Assembly (NCBI GenBank): GCA_964584805.1
Contig: CAZPAY010000004.1
Coordinates: 62,001 to 126,000, forward strand
Direction: 5' to 3'
DNA length: 64,000 bases
Source of the DNA: JABHIE01 sp964584805
GTDB taxonomy: Bacteria; Planctomycetota; UBA1135
The notes below the pieces were generated by a model. It had not been told where the DNA came from and made no database searches. It was given only the letters and a program-made list of their open reading frames with translations. Each line of letters opens with the position of its first letter. Positions within the stretch are counted from its first letter, which is position 1. Of the stretch, positions 16,245 through 24,678 are shown piece after piece. The translations under genes and the position numbers were made by a program.

Positions 16245-16886
16245 ATGAAGCAAACCTACGAAAACGAAATCCTGAAAAATCACATCCCGTCCGCCCAATT
16301 GGTGGGGGAAGCCTCTCGATACGAGCAGGAGATAGACCAGTGGGAGCCCTTGGTCTGGTATGTGGTCAACCGCATCAAGAGCAAGTTGCCTGTAAGTGTT
16401 TCTGAGGAAGAGCTTTACGCATCAGGCATGTACGGTTTGCTCAAGGCGGCACGCTCTTACGACCCGAGCCGAGGCGCTGAATTTAAGACCTACGCCTATC
16501 ACAAAATCCGCGGCGCTGTGCTGGACGACCTCCGCCGCGCCGACTACTTGCCGCGCAGTTTCCGCGATGAGGCCCGCAAAACGGGAGTCGATGCGCCTGC
16601 AATCGTCGGCCTCCCTTGTGACGAAGATGGGCACGAGAGTTTGGGCGCAACCGAGGCAACGCAGGCATGTGAGACCGAAGATCTCACCGCAGCCACCGCC
16701 CGCGAAATCGCCAATCTGCCGCAAAAAATGCAGCAAATGATGACCATGTATTATCAAGACGGCATGAAGATGCGCGAAATTGCCGACACGATGCACCTCA
16801 CGGAATCGCGTGTCAGTCAGATTCACGCTAACGCCCTATCTCGCTTGCGCCGTGCCATGGAAAAACGGGCTTGGGTTACACAATAG
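16245..16886 (+). CDS. Alternative sigma factor of the sigma-28 (FliA/WhiG) type, without an evident region 3
   Basis: Sigma factors direct RNA polymerase to promoter sets. Region 2 spans about residues 33-107 (WEPLVWYVVNRIKSKLP, YGLLKAARSYDPSRGAEFKTYAYHKIRGAVLDDLR, the FliA/WhiG signature). Region 4 spans about 157-206, with the helix-turn-helix MKMREIADTMHLTESRVSQIHANAL. Between them are only ~48 residues, acidic and without a helix-turn-helix, where FliA has a full region 3. No flagellar gene is in the window, so the target set is probably not motility. An A-rich stretch, not a Shine-Dalgarno site, precedes the ATG. Confidence 0.88.
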   Translation: MKQTYENEILKNHIPSAQLVGEASRYEQEIDQWEPLVWYVVNRIKSKLPVSVSEEELYASGMYGLLKAARSYDPSRGAEFKTYAYHKIRGAVLDDLRRADYLPRSFRDEARKTGVDAPAIVGLPCDEDGHESLGATEATQACETEDLTAATAREIANLPQKMQQMMTMYYQDGMKMREIADTMHLTESRVSQIHANALSRLRRAMEKRAWVTQ

Positions 16887-16936
16887 AAAAGCAGTTTAAG
16901 TTGCTCCGCACACTGCGAGTTGTCTAAGAACTTGTA

Positions 16937-16942
16937 TACACT
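16937..16942 (+). promoter_or_regulatory. -10 box of the M1 peptidase gene
   Basis: TACACT (within tatacact) is followed by six bases (tgaggc) and the ATG at 16949. It fits the leaderless pattern. Confidence 0.45.
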
Positions 16943-16948
16943 TGAGGC

Positions 16949-19246
16949 ATGGCAAAAAGGCCGGCCTTCCTTCTGACTCTCATTTTTTGCGCAACCGCTT
17001 TGACGGGTGCTGCCTTTGCAGTAAACCCTCAGCAATCGCCGCTTCCTGATTTGATGCCCGCGCATTCGGCGGCGACGACTCAATACGACATGGATATCGC
17101 GCTCGACGCCGATGGTCATACCATCCGCGGCACGATTCGCGCGACTTGGCGCAATCAAACCGATGCACCGACAAGCGAGTTGCAGTGGCATGTTTACAAC
17201 AATGCTTGGCGGGACCGCGATTCGGTCGCTTTGGTTGAGGCGCGTGCTTATGGATCAAACGGTGTGCCGCGCGAATGGGCCTGGACGGAAATTCAATCCA
17301 CTAAGGTCTTGAACCCCGACGGCACTTGGTCAACGATTGAAAACGAGTGGGTGCCGCAACTCGACGCACCTAACGATGCGACCGTCATGCGCACACCTTT
17401 GACCGCTGCAGTTGAGCCGGGGGGTGAGGTCACCGTTGAGGTGAAATTCGTTGCCGTTTTGCCGCCAGCTTTCCGACGCATGGGGTATGGCTCAGAGGGC
17501 TATTTGCACGCGGTCCAGTGGTACCCCAAATTTGGTGTGTTTGAAAAACTCGACGGCCAGATGGCTTGGTCATGTGAGCCCTATCACTACTTGTCTGAGT
17601 TTTATGCCGATTACGGCACTTACGATGTGCGGCTCACATTGCCCGCGCATTATCTCGACCACATGGTCAGTTCGGGCAGCATCGTGGGCGAGCCGCAAAT
17701 TGCCGGTGATCAAATCACTTACACCTTGCACGCGGATGACATTCATGACTTCGCCTGGACGGTCGATCCAGAAGCGCGCGTCATCCATCGCCCTTTCGTT
17801 GAGCGCGAGTGGCGCGACGAGGTAGAAGAGCAAAAAGTTGCGGCTGCATTAGGCCGGCCTGTTGAAGCCGTCCGCCCGATGGATACGGAGATGATTTTGC
17901 TGTTGCAGCCGGAGCATGGCGAATACGAAGAGGAATACTTCACGGCTTTGGCGCGGTCGCTTTATTACTTTGGCCTTTGGTATGGCACTTATCCATATGA
18001 AACGATTAGTTGTGTTGACCCCGCGCATGATGCGCGTGCGACCGGCGGGATGGAATACCCGCGGCTGTTTACGGTGGGGGTGCGCAAGGGATTACACGAA
18101 ACGCATCTATCTCCCGAAGGCACAACCGTGCATGAGTTCGGCCATCAGTTTTGGTATGGCTTGGTTGGCAATGATGAATTCCGCCACGCGTTTTTAGATG
18201 AGGGTTTTAATACTTACTCGACAAGTAAAGTTTTGCATAAAGCGTGGCCTTCGTCGCGTTATTACGATTCAGTTTTAGGCCAAGAATTTACGGGCAAGGC
18301 GCCGGTAGATTTACCTTCTTATGGTGCAGACGATGTGCGTGCCTTGCTGACTCTACAGCGGCTTGAAACACCGGATTTGGGCTTCTTGCCGGCGCAATCG
18401 CATGAGTTGCGTCGACGCACTTCGATTGAAAAATGGCTGACGCAGATGCCGAGCGTTTCTTACTTTAAAGATGTGCCTCGGTCCTCGCGCGTTTGGAATC
18501 GGAGTGTGCATCAATACGATTGGGCTCAGCCGATCGAAGTGCCAACCTTTGCCTTGCTCGACGGTCAGCTGCGGCGGACGAATTCATACAACCGCCCCGC
18601 AATGACGCTCTTCACTTTGCAAGAATTGATGGGCGAGACGCGCTGGATTCGTCTCATGCGCGCGTGGCATGAAAAAATGCGATTCAAACATCCGCAGCCA
18701 GCCGAGTGGGCGAAGCATTTGGCCGAGTTCGGTGCAGGCGCAAACACTACGGCACTCAATGCCGAAGGTGTCGAGCACACGATTCCATTTGATTGGCATG
18801 ATTTCTGGAAACAGGCTTACCATGAAAACGATCGCATGGATTATGGAGTGGCGCGCTTAGACAACCGCAAATCCGTCGCCGACCCAACCGCTGGCCAAGG
18901 CGATGATGCCCAGCCTTATGAAAAAGATATCTGGGATGTGCGCATTGCCGTCCGCCGCTATGACGGCTTCCGCGTGCCGGTTGAAATTCGCGTGCACTGG
19001 GAAGATGGCGCAATCACAAATCATGTATGGGCGGGTCAAGGCCCCGTTTGGAAACTTGAGCGCCTGAGGCATCACACGCGGGCGATGCGCGTGCAGGTTG
19101 ACCCCGATCACAAACTCATGCTCGACCGGGATCGACTCAATAACGAGCGGCGCGTCGAGCCCAATCACGAGCGCGCCTGGAATTATGGCGTGCGCGCGCT
19201 CCTGTGGGCGCAGCAAGTCTTGCACTGGTACGGAGGCATGGGATGA
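16949..19246 (+). CDS. Secreted M1-family zinc metallopeptidase
   Basis: M1 peptidases remove N-terminal amino acids. The signal peptide covers residues 1-24. The N-terminal beta domain (about 45-270) starts with YDMDIALDADGHTIRGTIRATWRN. The catalytic domain has GGMEYP at 366-371, in the place of the GAMEN exopeptidase motif, and HEFGH at 395-399 with the third zinc ligand Glu at 418 (HEXXH-18-E). The remaining ~330 residues are helical and strand-rich and end close to the stop. The next gene starts within its stop codon. Periplasmic or surface peptide degradation is the likely role. Confidence 0.9.
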   Translation: MAKRPAFLLTLIFCATALTGAAFAVNPQQSPLPDLMPAHSAATTQYDMDIALDADGHTIRGTIRATWRNQTDAPTSELQWHVYNNAWRDRDSVALVEARAYGSNGVPREWAWTEIQSTKVLNPDGTWSTIENEWVPQLDAPNDATVMRTPLTAAVEPGGEVTVEVKFVAVLPPAFRRMGYGSEGYLHAVQWYPKFGVFEKLDGQMAWSCEPYHYLSEFYADYGTYDVRLTLPAHYLDHMVSSGSIVGEPQIAGDQITYTLHADDIHDFAWTVDPEARVIHRPFVEREWRDEVEEQKVAAALGRPVEAVRPMDTEMILLLQPEHGEYEEEYFTALARSLYYFGLWYGTYPYETISCVDPAHDARATGGMEYPRLFTVGVRKGLHETHLSPEGTTVHEFGHQFWYGLVGNDEFRHAFLDEGFNTYSTSKVLHKAWPSSRYYDSVLGQEFTGKAPVDLPSYGADDVRALLTLQRLETPDLGFLPAQSHELRRRTSIEKWLTQMPSVSYFKDVPRSSRVWNRSVHQYDWAQPIEVPTFALLDGQLRRTNSYNRPAMTLFTLQELMGETRWIRLMRAWHEKMRFKHPQPAEWAKHLAEFGAGANTTALNAEGVEHTIPFDWHDFWKQAYHENDRMDYGVARLDNRKSVADPTAGQGDDAQPYEKDIWDVRIAVRRYDGFRVPVEIRVHWEDGAITNHVWAGQGPVWKLERLRHHTRAMRVQVDPDHKLMLDRDRLNNERRVEPNHERAWNYGVRALLWAQQVLHWYGGMG

Positions 19247-20292
19247 ACCAAGCACTACGACACTTTTTCATAGGGATGGGGCTCGTCCTCGCTCGCCCGC
19301 GCGTTTTGCTTTTGCTCGTGCTGGTTTCGATTTTCATGGCATTGCCCGTCGCGATGCCTGCATGGATGTCTGCCGATGCTCACCTCGCGCATATGTCGGC
19401 ATACCCTGGCGATGCTGCCCCTGATTTTTTGCACGAGGTGCCGGGTTGGTTGCTGGATGAATGGGCGCGCGCCGATTCGGATTGGCGCGACTTAGTGCGT
19501 AATGGTTTGGCTCCGGCCTTGCTGTTGGCAAGTTTGCTTGGCCTGCTGTTTGCCGGTGGGTGGATGCATTCGGCGTTGCATGGTCGTGGCGAACATGGCC
19601 CAGCTGCGTTTTTTCGTGGCGGTGGCTCACACTTTTTTCCATTTGTGCGCACTTGGATTTTGGGCCTACCGATTTTCTTTGGCATCACTTGGCTGATTTG
19701 GTCTACACCAGGTGAATGGGTGATGGGCTTGTTTTTGCCCGAAGGAAAGGCAGGTTTAGCTCACTCCGAATCGACGGCCCGTTTCGTCGAGCATACGCGC
19801 GAAGTCATTTATGTCGTGATGCTCCTTTTCACGGAAGCCATGCTGGATGTCGCGCGTGCAGATTTAGTTGCCCGCGATGGGCGTTTCAGTTTGTGGGCCG
19901 TCTTGCGTGCCTTCCTCACGATGCTGCGGGTGCCGCATCAAGTGCTCACACTGCTTGGTGCAGGCATCATTCTCGAAGGCCTTTGGCTCGCAGGGATGCC
20001 CGCTATGATCGATGGCCTGCATTGGCCGCTCTGGACATTGGTGTTGCTGATTCCATTTGGTCGCATCTGGATGCGAGGCGCACGCTGGGCAGGCCTGGCC
20101 CTTTGGATGGCAGAGTGCAATCTTGGCACCTCATCCGTACCACGCGCAAGGAGTGCCGCAAAAAATGACGCCAACGCGTCTGCCGCGGATAGTGAATCGG
20201 CCATCATGCCGACGACACAACACGGCACGACTTGGGTTACGGATTCTGTCTCAGCGCCTATTGTTGATTCAGTCGAAGAAAAAGAGGATTGA
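19243..20292 (+). CDS. Multi-pass inner membrane protein, unknown function
   Basis: The ATG at 19243 overlaps the stop of the peptidase gene (ATGA), which favours it over an upstream in-frame start at 19204. The 349 residues contain about six hydrophobic segments, such as VLLLLVLVSIFMALPVA, ALLLASLLGLLFAGGW, FGITWLIW and VLTLLGAGIILEGLWLA. The stretch VVMLLFTEAMLDVARADLVARDGRFSLWAVLRAF resembles the cytoplasmic-loop pattern of DUF4013/YIP-like membrane proteins, but I cannot name a family. The C-terminus is soluble and rich in small and acidic residues. Coupling suggests it works with the peptidase. Confidence 0.75.
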   Translation: MNQALRHFFIGMGLVLARPRVLLLLVLVSIFMALPVAMPAWMSADAHLAHMSAYPGDAAPDFLHEVPGWLLDEWARADSDWRDLVRNGLAPALLLASLLGLLFAGGWMHSALHGRGEHGPAAFFRGGGSHFFPFVRTWILGLPIFFGITWLIWSTPGEWVMGLFLPEGKAGLAHSESTARFVEHTREVIYVVMLLFTEAMLDVARADLVARDGRFSLWAVLRAFLTMLRVPHQVLTLLGAGIILEGLWLAGMPAMIDGLHWPLWTLVLLIPFGRIWMRGARWAGLALWMAECNLGTSSVPRARSAAKNDANASAADSESAIMPTTQHGTTWVTDSVSAPIVDSVEEKED

Positions 20293-20365
20293 GCGACTTG
20301 CCCAAGGGTGCGGCTCTAAAATCTGCTTCACTGCGGTTGCCCGCTTCACTCACCACCCTTAATAA

Positions 20366-20833
20366 ATGCTCACTGCCAAAGAATTGATGTCTTCGCGCTT
20401 GATGACGGTCTCCCCCGAGATGACTCTGCGCGAGCTGCTGGAATACCTCAGCGAAAACTCCATCCACGGGGCACTCGTAAAAGAAAGTGACCGCCTTGTC
20501 GGCGTTGTTTCCTATACCGATGCTCTGATGTATCTCTCTGATGTGTCCATGGACGAGCAAAGTTCATTTTCTCTCCTTTCTGAAGGCGAGTTTGATCTGA
20601 GCGAGCAATTCGTTCACCGTCTCGATGAGGTCAAGGTCGATGATGTCATGACTCCTGCAGTTTTTACTTGCGATGTCAATGACTCAGCCGGTCAGGTAGC
20701 AGCTCTGCTTCTCGAGAAGAAAATCCATCGCGCTGTCGTCACGGACCACGGCCAAGCGATCGGGCTTTTGTCGAGCACCGATTTGATGCGTGCCGTTGTT
20801 TCCTACGAAGACAAGCTCGCAGTTAACGCTTAA
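20366..20833 (+). CDS. Protein with two CBS domains
   Basis: CBS pairs bind adenosine nucleotides and act as energy sensors. The first CBS motif runs about residues 3-60 (SRLMTVSPEMTLRELLEYLSENSIHGALV, RLVGVVSYTDAL). The second runs about 92-150 (VDDVMTPAVFTCDVNDSAGQVAALLLEKKIHRAVVTDHGQAIGLLSSTDLMRAV region). No other domain is attached. The PPi-phosphofructokinase gene starts 15 bp downstream, which suggests this protein reports adenylate levels to glycolysis or to that enzyme. That link is inference. Confidence 0.9.
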   Translation: MLTAKELMSSRLMTVSPEMTLRELLEYLSENSIHGALVKESDRLVGVVSYTDALMYLSDVSMDEQSSFSLLSEGEFDLSEQFVHRLDEVKVDDVMTPAVFTCDVNDSAGQVAALLLEKKIHRAVVTDHGQAIGLLSSTDLMRAVVSYEDKLAVNA

Positions 20834-20848
20834 TTACCCCCTACGCAC

Positions 20849-22081
20849 ATGAGCAAAATCCTAAAAGGCGCGGCCGTCATCGGCCAGTCTGGCGGCCCGA
20901 CGGCTGTCATCAATCAGTCGCTGGTTGGTTTCATTGAAGCCGCAACCCAGCAAGAGGTCATTACTCATGTCTATGGCGCGCGGCATGGCGTCCAAGGCAT
21001 CATGAGTGGTGATTTGGTCGACTTGGCAAAAGAGACCGCTGAAAATCTTGAGGCTGTTGCCAACACTCCCGCTGCTGCTTTGGGCTCGGTGCGGCTTAAG
21101 GCGAGTGCCGATGATGTCGCGGCGATGATTGAGACCTTTAAGAAATTCGACATCCGATATTTCTTTTATATCGGTGGCAACGACACTGCTGAAACGGCGC
21201 ATATCGTTTCGGTTGAGGCCGCGAAGCAGGGTTGGGAGATGCGCTGCTTTCATATCCCTAAGACGATCGATAATGATTTGAAGGTGACCGACCATTGCCC
21301 CGGTTACGGCTCAGCCGCGCGTTTTGTTGCGCATGCTTTTCAGGGCGACGACCGCGACAATCGCTCGTTGCGCGGGATTAAGGTCAACATTCTGATGGGG
21401 CGTCATGCGGGTTGGCTGACGGCGGCTGCAACCTTGGGTCGCCGTCCAGGCAAAGACGATGGGCCGCATTTGGTTTATTTGCCCGAGCGCGTTTTTGACC
21501 CCGAGGCATTTTTGGCCGCAGTGAAAGAAACCTATGAGCGTTTAGGGCGCTGCGTGATTGCCGTCTCGGAAGGCATTCACGATGCAGGCGGCAAACCGTT
21601 TCTGCAAACCTACGCTGAAATGTCGGGTTCTGCGATGGCTGGAGAGGTCGACAGCCACGGCAATGTTCAGTTGTCAGGCACAGGTGCATTGGGTGATGCG
21701 CTCGCGAATCTCATCAAAGAAGCCATGCCCGGCACTCGCGTGCGCGCCGACACCTTTGGCTACCTTCAACGCTCGCACCCCGGTGATGTCTCTCCTGTAG
21801 ACCAAGCCGAGGGCCGCGCTGCAGGCCGCGCCGCTGTGATTGCCGCTGTTTCTGGCAATTATGACCATGGCACGATTGCATTGCGCCGTATTGAGGGTGA
21901 CGCATACGCTTGCGAAACCTTTGTTGGTGCTTTAGCCGATGTCGCCAAGTACACCAAAGACATGCCCGATGATTTTTTGGACGGCGAGCACGATGTCAGT
22001 CAAGCTTTCCTGGATTACGCTATGCCACTTACGGGCGGCATTGCACCCATGGCTGATTTGGAATTTGTTCCCATTTCGTAA
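20849..22081 (+). CDS. pfp: Pyrophosphate-dependent 6-phosphofructokinase
   Basis: It interconverts fructose 6-phosphate and fructose 1,6-bisphosphate using PPi, so it can work in glycolysis or gluconeogenesis. Motifs: IGQSGGPTAVINQSL at the start, GGND at residues 109-112, PKTIDND at 137-143, PGYGSAARF and MGRHAGWLTAA. Asp in the GGxD position and Lys in PKTIDND are the residues that distinguish PPi-dependent from ATP-dependent enzymes. The 410-residue length fits the short PPi-PFK clade. It forms an operon with the CBS protein. Confidence 0.92.
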   Translation: MSKILKGAAVIGQSGGPTAVINQSLVGFIEAATQQEVITHVYGARHGVQGIMSGDLVDLAKETAENLEAVANTPAAALGSVRLKASADDVAAMIETFKKFDIRYFFYIGGNDTAETAHIVSVEAAKQGWEMRCFHIPKTIDNDLKVTDHCPGYGSAARFVAHAFQGDDRDNRSLRGIKVNILMGRHAGWLTAAATLGRRPGKDDGPHLVYLPERVFDPEAFLAAVKETYERLGRCVIAVSEGIHDAGGKPFLQTYAEMSGSAMAGEVDSHGNVQLSGTGALGDALANLIKEAMPGTRVRADTFGYLQRSHPGDVSPVDQAEGRAAGRAAVIAAVSGNYDHGTIALRRIEGDAYACETFVGALADVAKYTKDMPDDFLDGEHDVSQAFLDYAMPLTGGIAPMADLEFVPIS

Positions 22082-22138
22082 CAAATGGGGGCACCTGTCT
22101 GCTGAAACCACAGGCACGCGAATTGACTAATCCTCCAC

Positions 22139-23290
22139 ATGATTACAGCTCTCCTCCTCGCTCAAATCGCCATCCCTGCACTCACTCCTCAAGCTGAGCC
22201 AGATGGCATCCAACTCATCGGTCGTTTTCACTCCGACTGGATGTTCGTTTCGCCGGGTAGTGATTCCGAGACCGCTTGGCTCGCAGCTGGTGACCCTGAT
22301 AATGTTGCGTTTGCCGATGGCACGGAAGTCAGACGCGCTGAAATTGGCGCAGAAGGCCCACTCGGCCCTGGCATGGAGTTTAAATTAGAAATTGATTTTG
22401 CCGCGGGCTCGGCTGAGGTGACGGATTCGTATCTCCGCTTTACCGATACACCGATTGGCAGCGTCAAAGTCGGCCACATGAAAGAGCCCGTTGGCTTGGG
22501 CAAGATTCAGTCGAGTAAAACGATGACCTTCATCGATCGCCCTCTCACTGCAACATTAATCCCAGGCCGGAATGCAGGCTTCCTCTGGGAGCATTCCGAC
22601 GACAGCCTTTCGATTGCCGCGGGCCTGTATCGCAACACCGATGACGCCGGCGACAGCGCTCTGAATGAAGGCTACTCCTTCACCACGCGCGCGGTTTTCC
22701 GCCCTATTTATGAAAATGACGGCACTCGTGTTTTGCATAGTGGTTTGAGCTATAGCCTGCGCAGGCCCGATGATTTGGTCTCATTTGATGCCGACCTTGG
22801 TTCGCATATGTTGCCCGATTTGGTGGACACGGGCGATTTGTCCGCTACGGCCGTCACTCTGCTCGGCGCTGAATTGATTTGGATTGACGGCCCCCTTCAT
22901 TGCATTGCTGAGCACACTCAAGCAAGTATCACCAACGACGGCGGGCTTGAGCCGAGTTTGTCCGCATATTCACTTGAGGCCGGCTGGGTCCTTACCGGTG
23001 AAAATGCCCGCTATAAAAAATCAAATGGAAGTCTTAATGGTGTCCGCCCGAGTGATGCTGCTTTTGGTGGCGTGAGTGCCGGAAACGGTGCATGGCAGGT
23101 TGTGTTGAGGCATTCCAACCTCGACTTGACGGAAGCCGTGGCAGTCTCAAATGAATTGGCGATCACCAATCTTGGCTTGAATTGGTTCCTGAATGACCAT
23201 TCCACCATCATGATGGATGTTTCTCGCGCCGAGTTGAGCGAGTTAGACGCAACGCATTTTGTGACGATGCGTTTTGGTTATTGGTTTTAG
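22139..23290 (+). CDS. OprO/OprP-like outer membrane porin
   Basis: The protein begins with a short hydrophobic signal region followed by QLIGRFHSDWMF. It then has RRAEIGAEGPLGPGMEFKLEIDFAAG, YLRFTDTPIGSVKVGHMKEPVGLGKIQSS and FIDRPLTATLIPGRNAGFL, the conserved core of phosphate-selective porin O/P proteins. It ends in an aromatic residue (RFGYWF), as expected for BAM insertion. Substrate selectivity is unknown. It converges on the ThrE gene with a 4-bp overlap. Confidence 0.88.
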   Translation: MITALLLAQIAIPALTPQAEPDGIQLIGRFHSDWMFVSPGSDSETAWLAAGDPDNVAFADGTEVRRAEIGAEGPLGPGMEFKLEIDFAAGSAEVTDSYLRFTDTPIGSVKVGHMKEPVGLGKIQSSKTMTFIDRPLTATLIPGRNAGFLWEHSDDSLSIAAGLYRNTDDAGDSALNEGYSFTTRAVFRPIYENDGTRVLHSGLSYSLRRPDDLVSFDADLGSHMLPDLVDTGDLSATAVTLLGAELIWIDGPLHCIAEHTQASITNDGGLEPSLSAYSLEAGWVLTGENARYKKSNGSLNGVRPSDAAFGGVSAGNGAWQVVLRHSNLDLTEAVAVSNELAITNLGLNWFLNDHSTIMMDVSRAELSELDATHFVTMRFGYWF

Positions 23291-24582
23291 AGCGCTTTTC
23301 GCGGTGGCACAAAACCTGCCGCCGCGAGCAATCCTGTGACCAATGCGATAGAAGTCATCGCAACTTGAAAGGCGGACCGCAGGCCTTCCACGGGGTCGCC
23401 TTGCATCAAAGTGCTAATGCTCAAAAAGCCAAGTGCGCCAGGTACGAGGAAGAGGAGCCCGGGTAAACGCGTGGTGGATGCCGGGCGGTTGAGGAGTCGC
23501 GCGTAGAGATTACTTGCGATGCCAACGGCGAGTGCGCCAAAGAAAACTCCAGCAACGGGGCCGAAAGCGGTTGAGGCTTGGGTGACGCTTAGCCAACCGA
23601 GGGCTGAGACGATAAAAATCCACCCCAATTCGCGACGAGGTGCGCGGAACAAAATACCAATCGTGGTCGCGGCGATGGGTAAGACGATGAGCTCTGTCCA
23701 GGCGGCGGGGGGTGAGGCGCTCGCTAAAGGCATCGGGAAGCCAATGCTCGCCCATTCAAGTGCGTGCTGCCCGAGGCTGCGGCCGAGCCATGTGCCAAAG
23801 CCGAGCATTAAAAAGGTCATGGACGATGCGGCCAGTCGTGCCGTGCCGGAAACTAAGTTACGCGTGGCAATCTCGGCAATAGCAATCGTCAGGCTAAAGC
23901 CGGGCACGAGCACAATCAGACCGCCAAGGGTCGCTTGGTCAGCCGAGATGCTGTCGCCCCAGCCCACGGATTGCGAAAAAAGCAAAGCAAGCGGCGCGCA
24001 GAGGGTTGCGGTGAGTGAAACCAAGAGAGCACCCAGCGGCTCAAAGACATGTGCTAACCGCGGTTGCCGAGGAGTCAGCAAGGCAAATAGACCTAGCACC
24101 AAACCGCAAAGTGCTGCGAGTAAAATTTCTGGAAGCCCTCCGCCGAAAAAGCGAGCCGCCGCACCCGATGTTGCTGCAAAACAAAATGTCGTGAGCACAC
24201 TTGACCAGGGGCTTGGCGCGGCAACGATTTCTTTTACGCGCTCGACCCCAATTGTGGGCGTGACATCGCCATCCGCGGCTTCGTTGAAAATAACATCTAA
24301 ATCGGCGAGCTTGGCCAAGTTGATTTCCGCCCCAGGGATGCGATGCAAATACGATCGCCCTTGCTCACCATCGCCCAGCCCCGTACCGCTAAACGACGAA
24401 ATCAGCGCAGTCGGTGTGCTGAAGAAATGCCCCTCAAGACCCCATTGGGAACAGAGTGTCATCAAGACATCCTCAAGCCGGTGAGCGGGGGCGCCATAGC
24501 GTTGCAACGCCGCGCCCAGCACATGGACAAAGCGTAAGCGCTCATTTTGAGCGGCGGTAGGGAGGCTGTCAGGTGGCGTCAC
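23287..24582 (-). CDS. ThrE-family threonine/serine exporter
   Basis: ThrE proteins export threonine and serine by proton motive force. The N-terminal soluble part (about residues 14-130) matches DUF1212: GAALQRYGAPAHRLEDVLMTLCSQWGLEGHFFSTPTALI. About ten membrane segments follow, first of the ThrE type (LVPGFSLTIAIAEIATRNLVSG is the usual core motif) and then of the ThrE_2 type (residues ~290-425). Both parts are in one polypeptide, as in Corynebacterium ThrE. The GTG start lies six bases after a TAAAAT box. Confidence 0.88.
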   Translation of the reverse strand: MTPPDSLPTAAQNERLRFVHVLGAALQRYGAPAHRLEDVLMTLCSQWGLEGHFFSTPTALISSFSGTGLGDGEQGRSYLHRIPGAEINLAKLADLDVIFNEAADGDVTPTIGVERVKEIVAAPSPWSSVLTTFCFAATSGAAARFFGGGLPEILLAALCGLVLGLFALLTPRQPRLAHVFEPLGALLVSLTATLCAPLALLFSQSVGWGDSISADQATLGGLIVLVPGFSLTIAIAEIATRNLVSGTARLAASSMTFLMLGFGTWLGRSLGQHALEWASIGFPMPLASASPPAAWTELIVLPIAATTIGILFRAPRRELGWIFIVSALGWLSVTQASTAFGPVAGVFFGALAVGIASNLYARLLNRPASTTRLPGLLFLVPGALGFLSISTLMQGDPVEGLRSAFQVAMTSIALVTGLLAAAGFVPPRKAL

Positions 24583-24588
24583 GGTGAG

Positions 24589-24594
24589 ATTTTA
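24589..24594 (-). promoter_or_regulatory. -10 box of the ThrE gene, leaderless layout
   Basis: The minus strand reads GATAAAAT, six bases (ctcacc), then GTG. The spacing and the trailing cacc are nearly identical to the nfu promoter at 1363-1370. Confidence 0.6.
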
Positions 24595-24678
24595 TCTGCA
24601 TAAAAGGAAAAAGTGTGGCATCCTATAGGTTAGGAACCCCCAATTCCGTCGCTGCCCCAGAATTCCCCTCCAAAATTG

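Noticed and set aside
23519..24484. Long open frame (321 codons) on the plus strand
   Set aside because: It lies wholly opposite the ThrE gene, has low-complexity Ser/Ala/Pro/Lys-rich composition and no recognisable motif; it is a mirror of codon bias.
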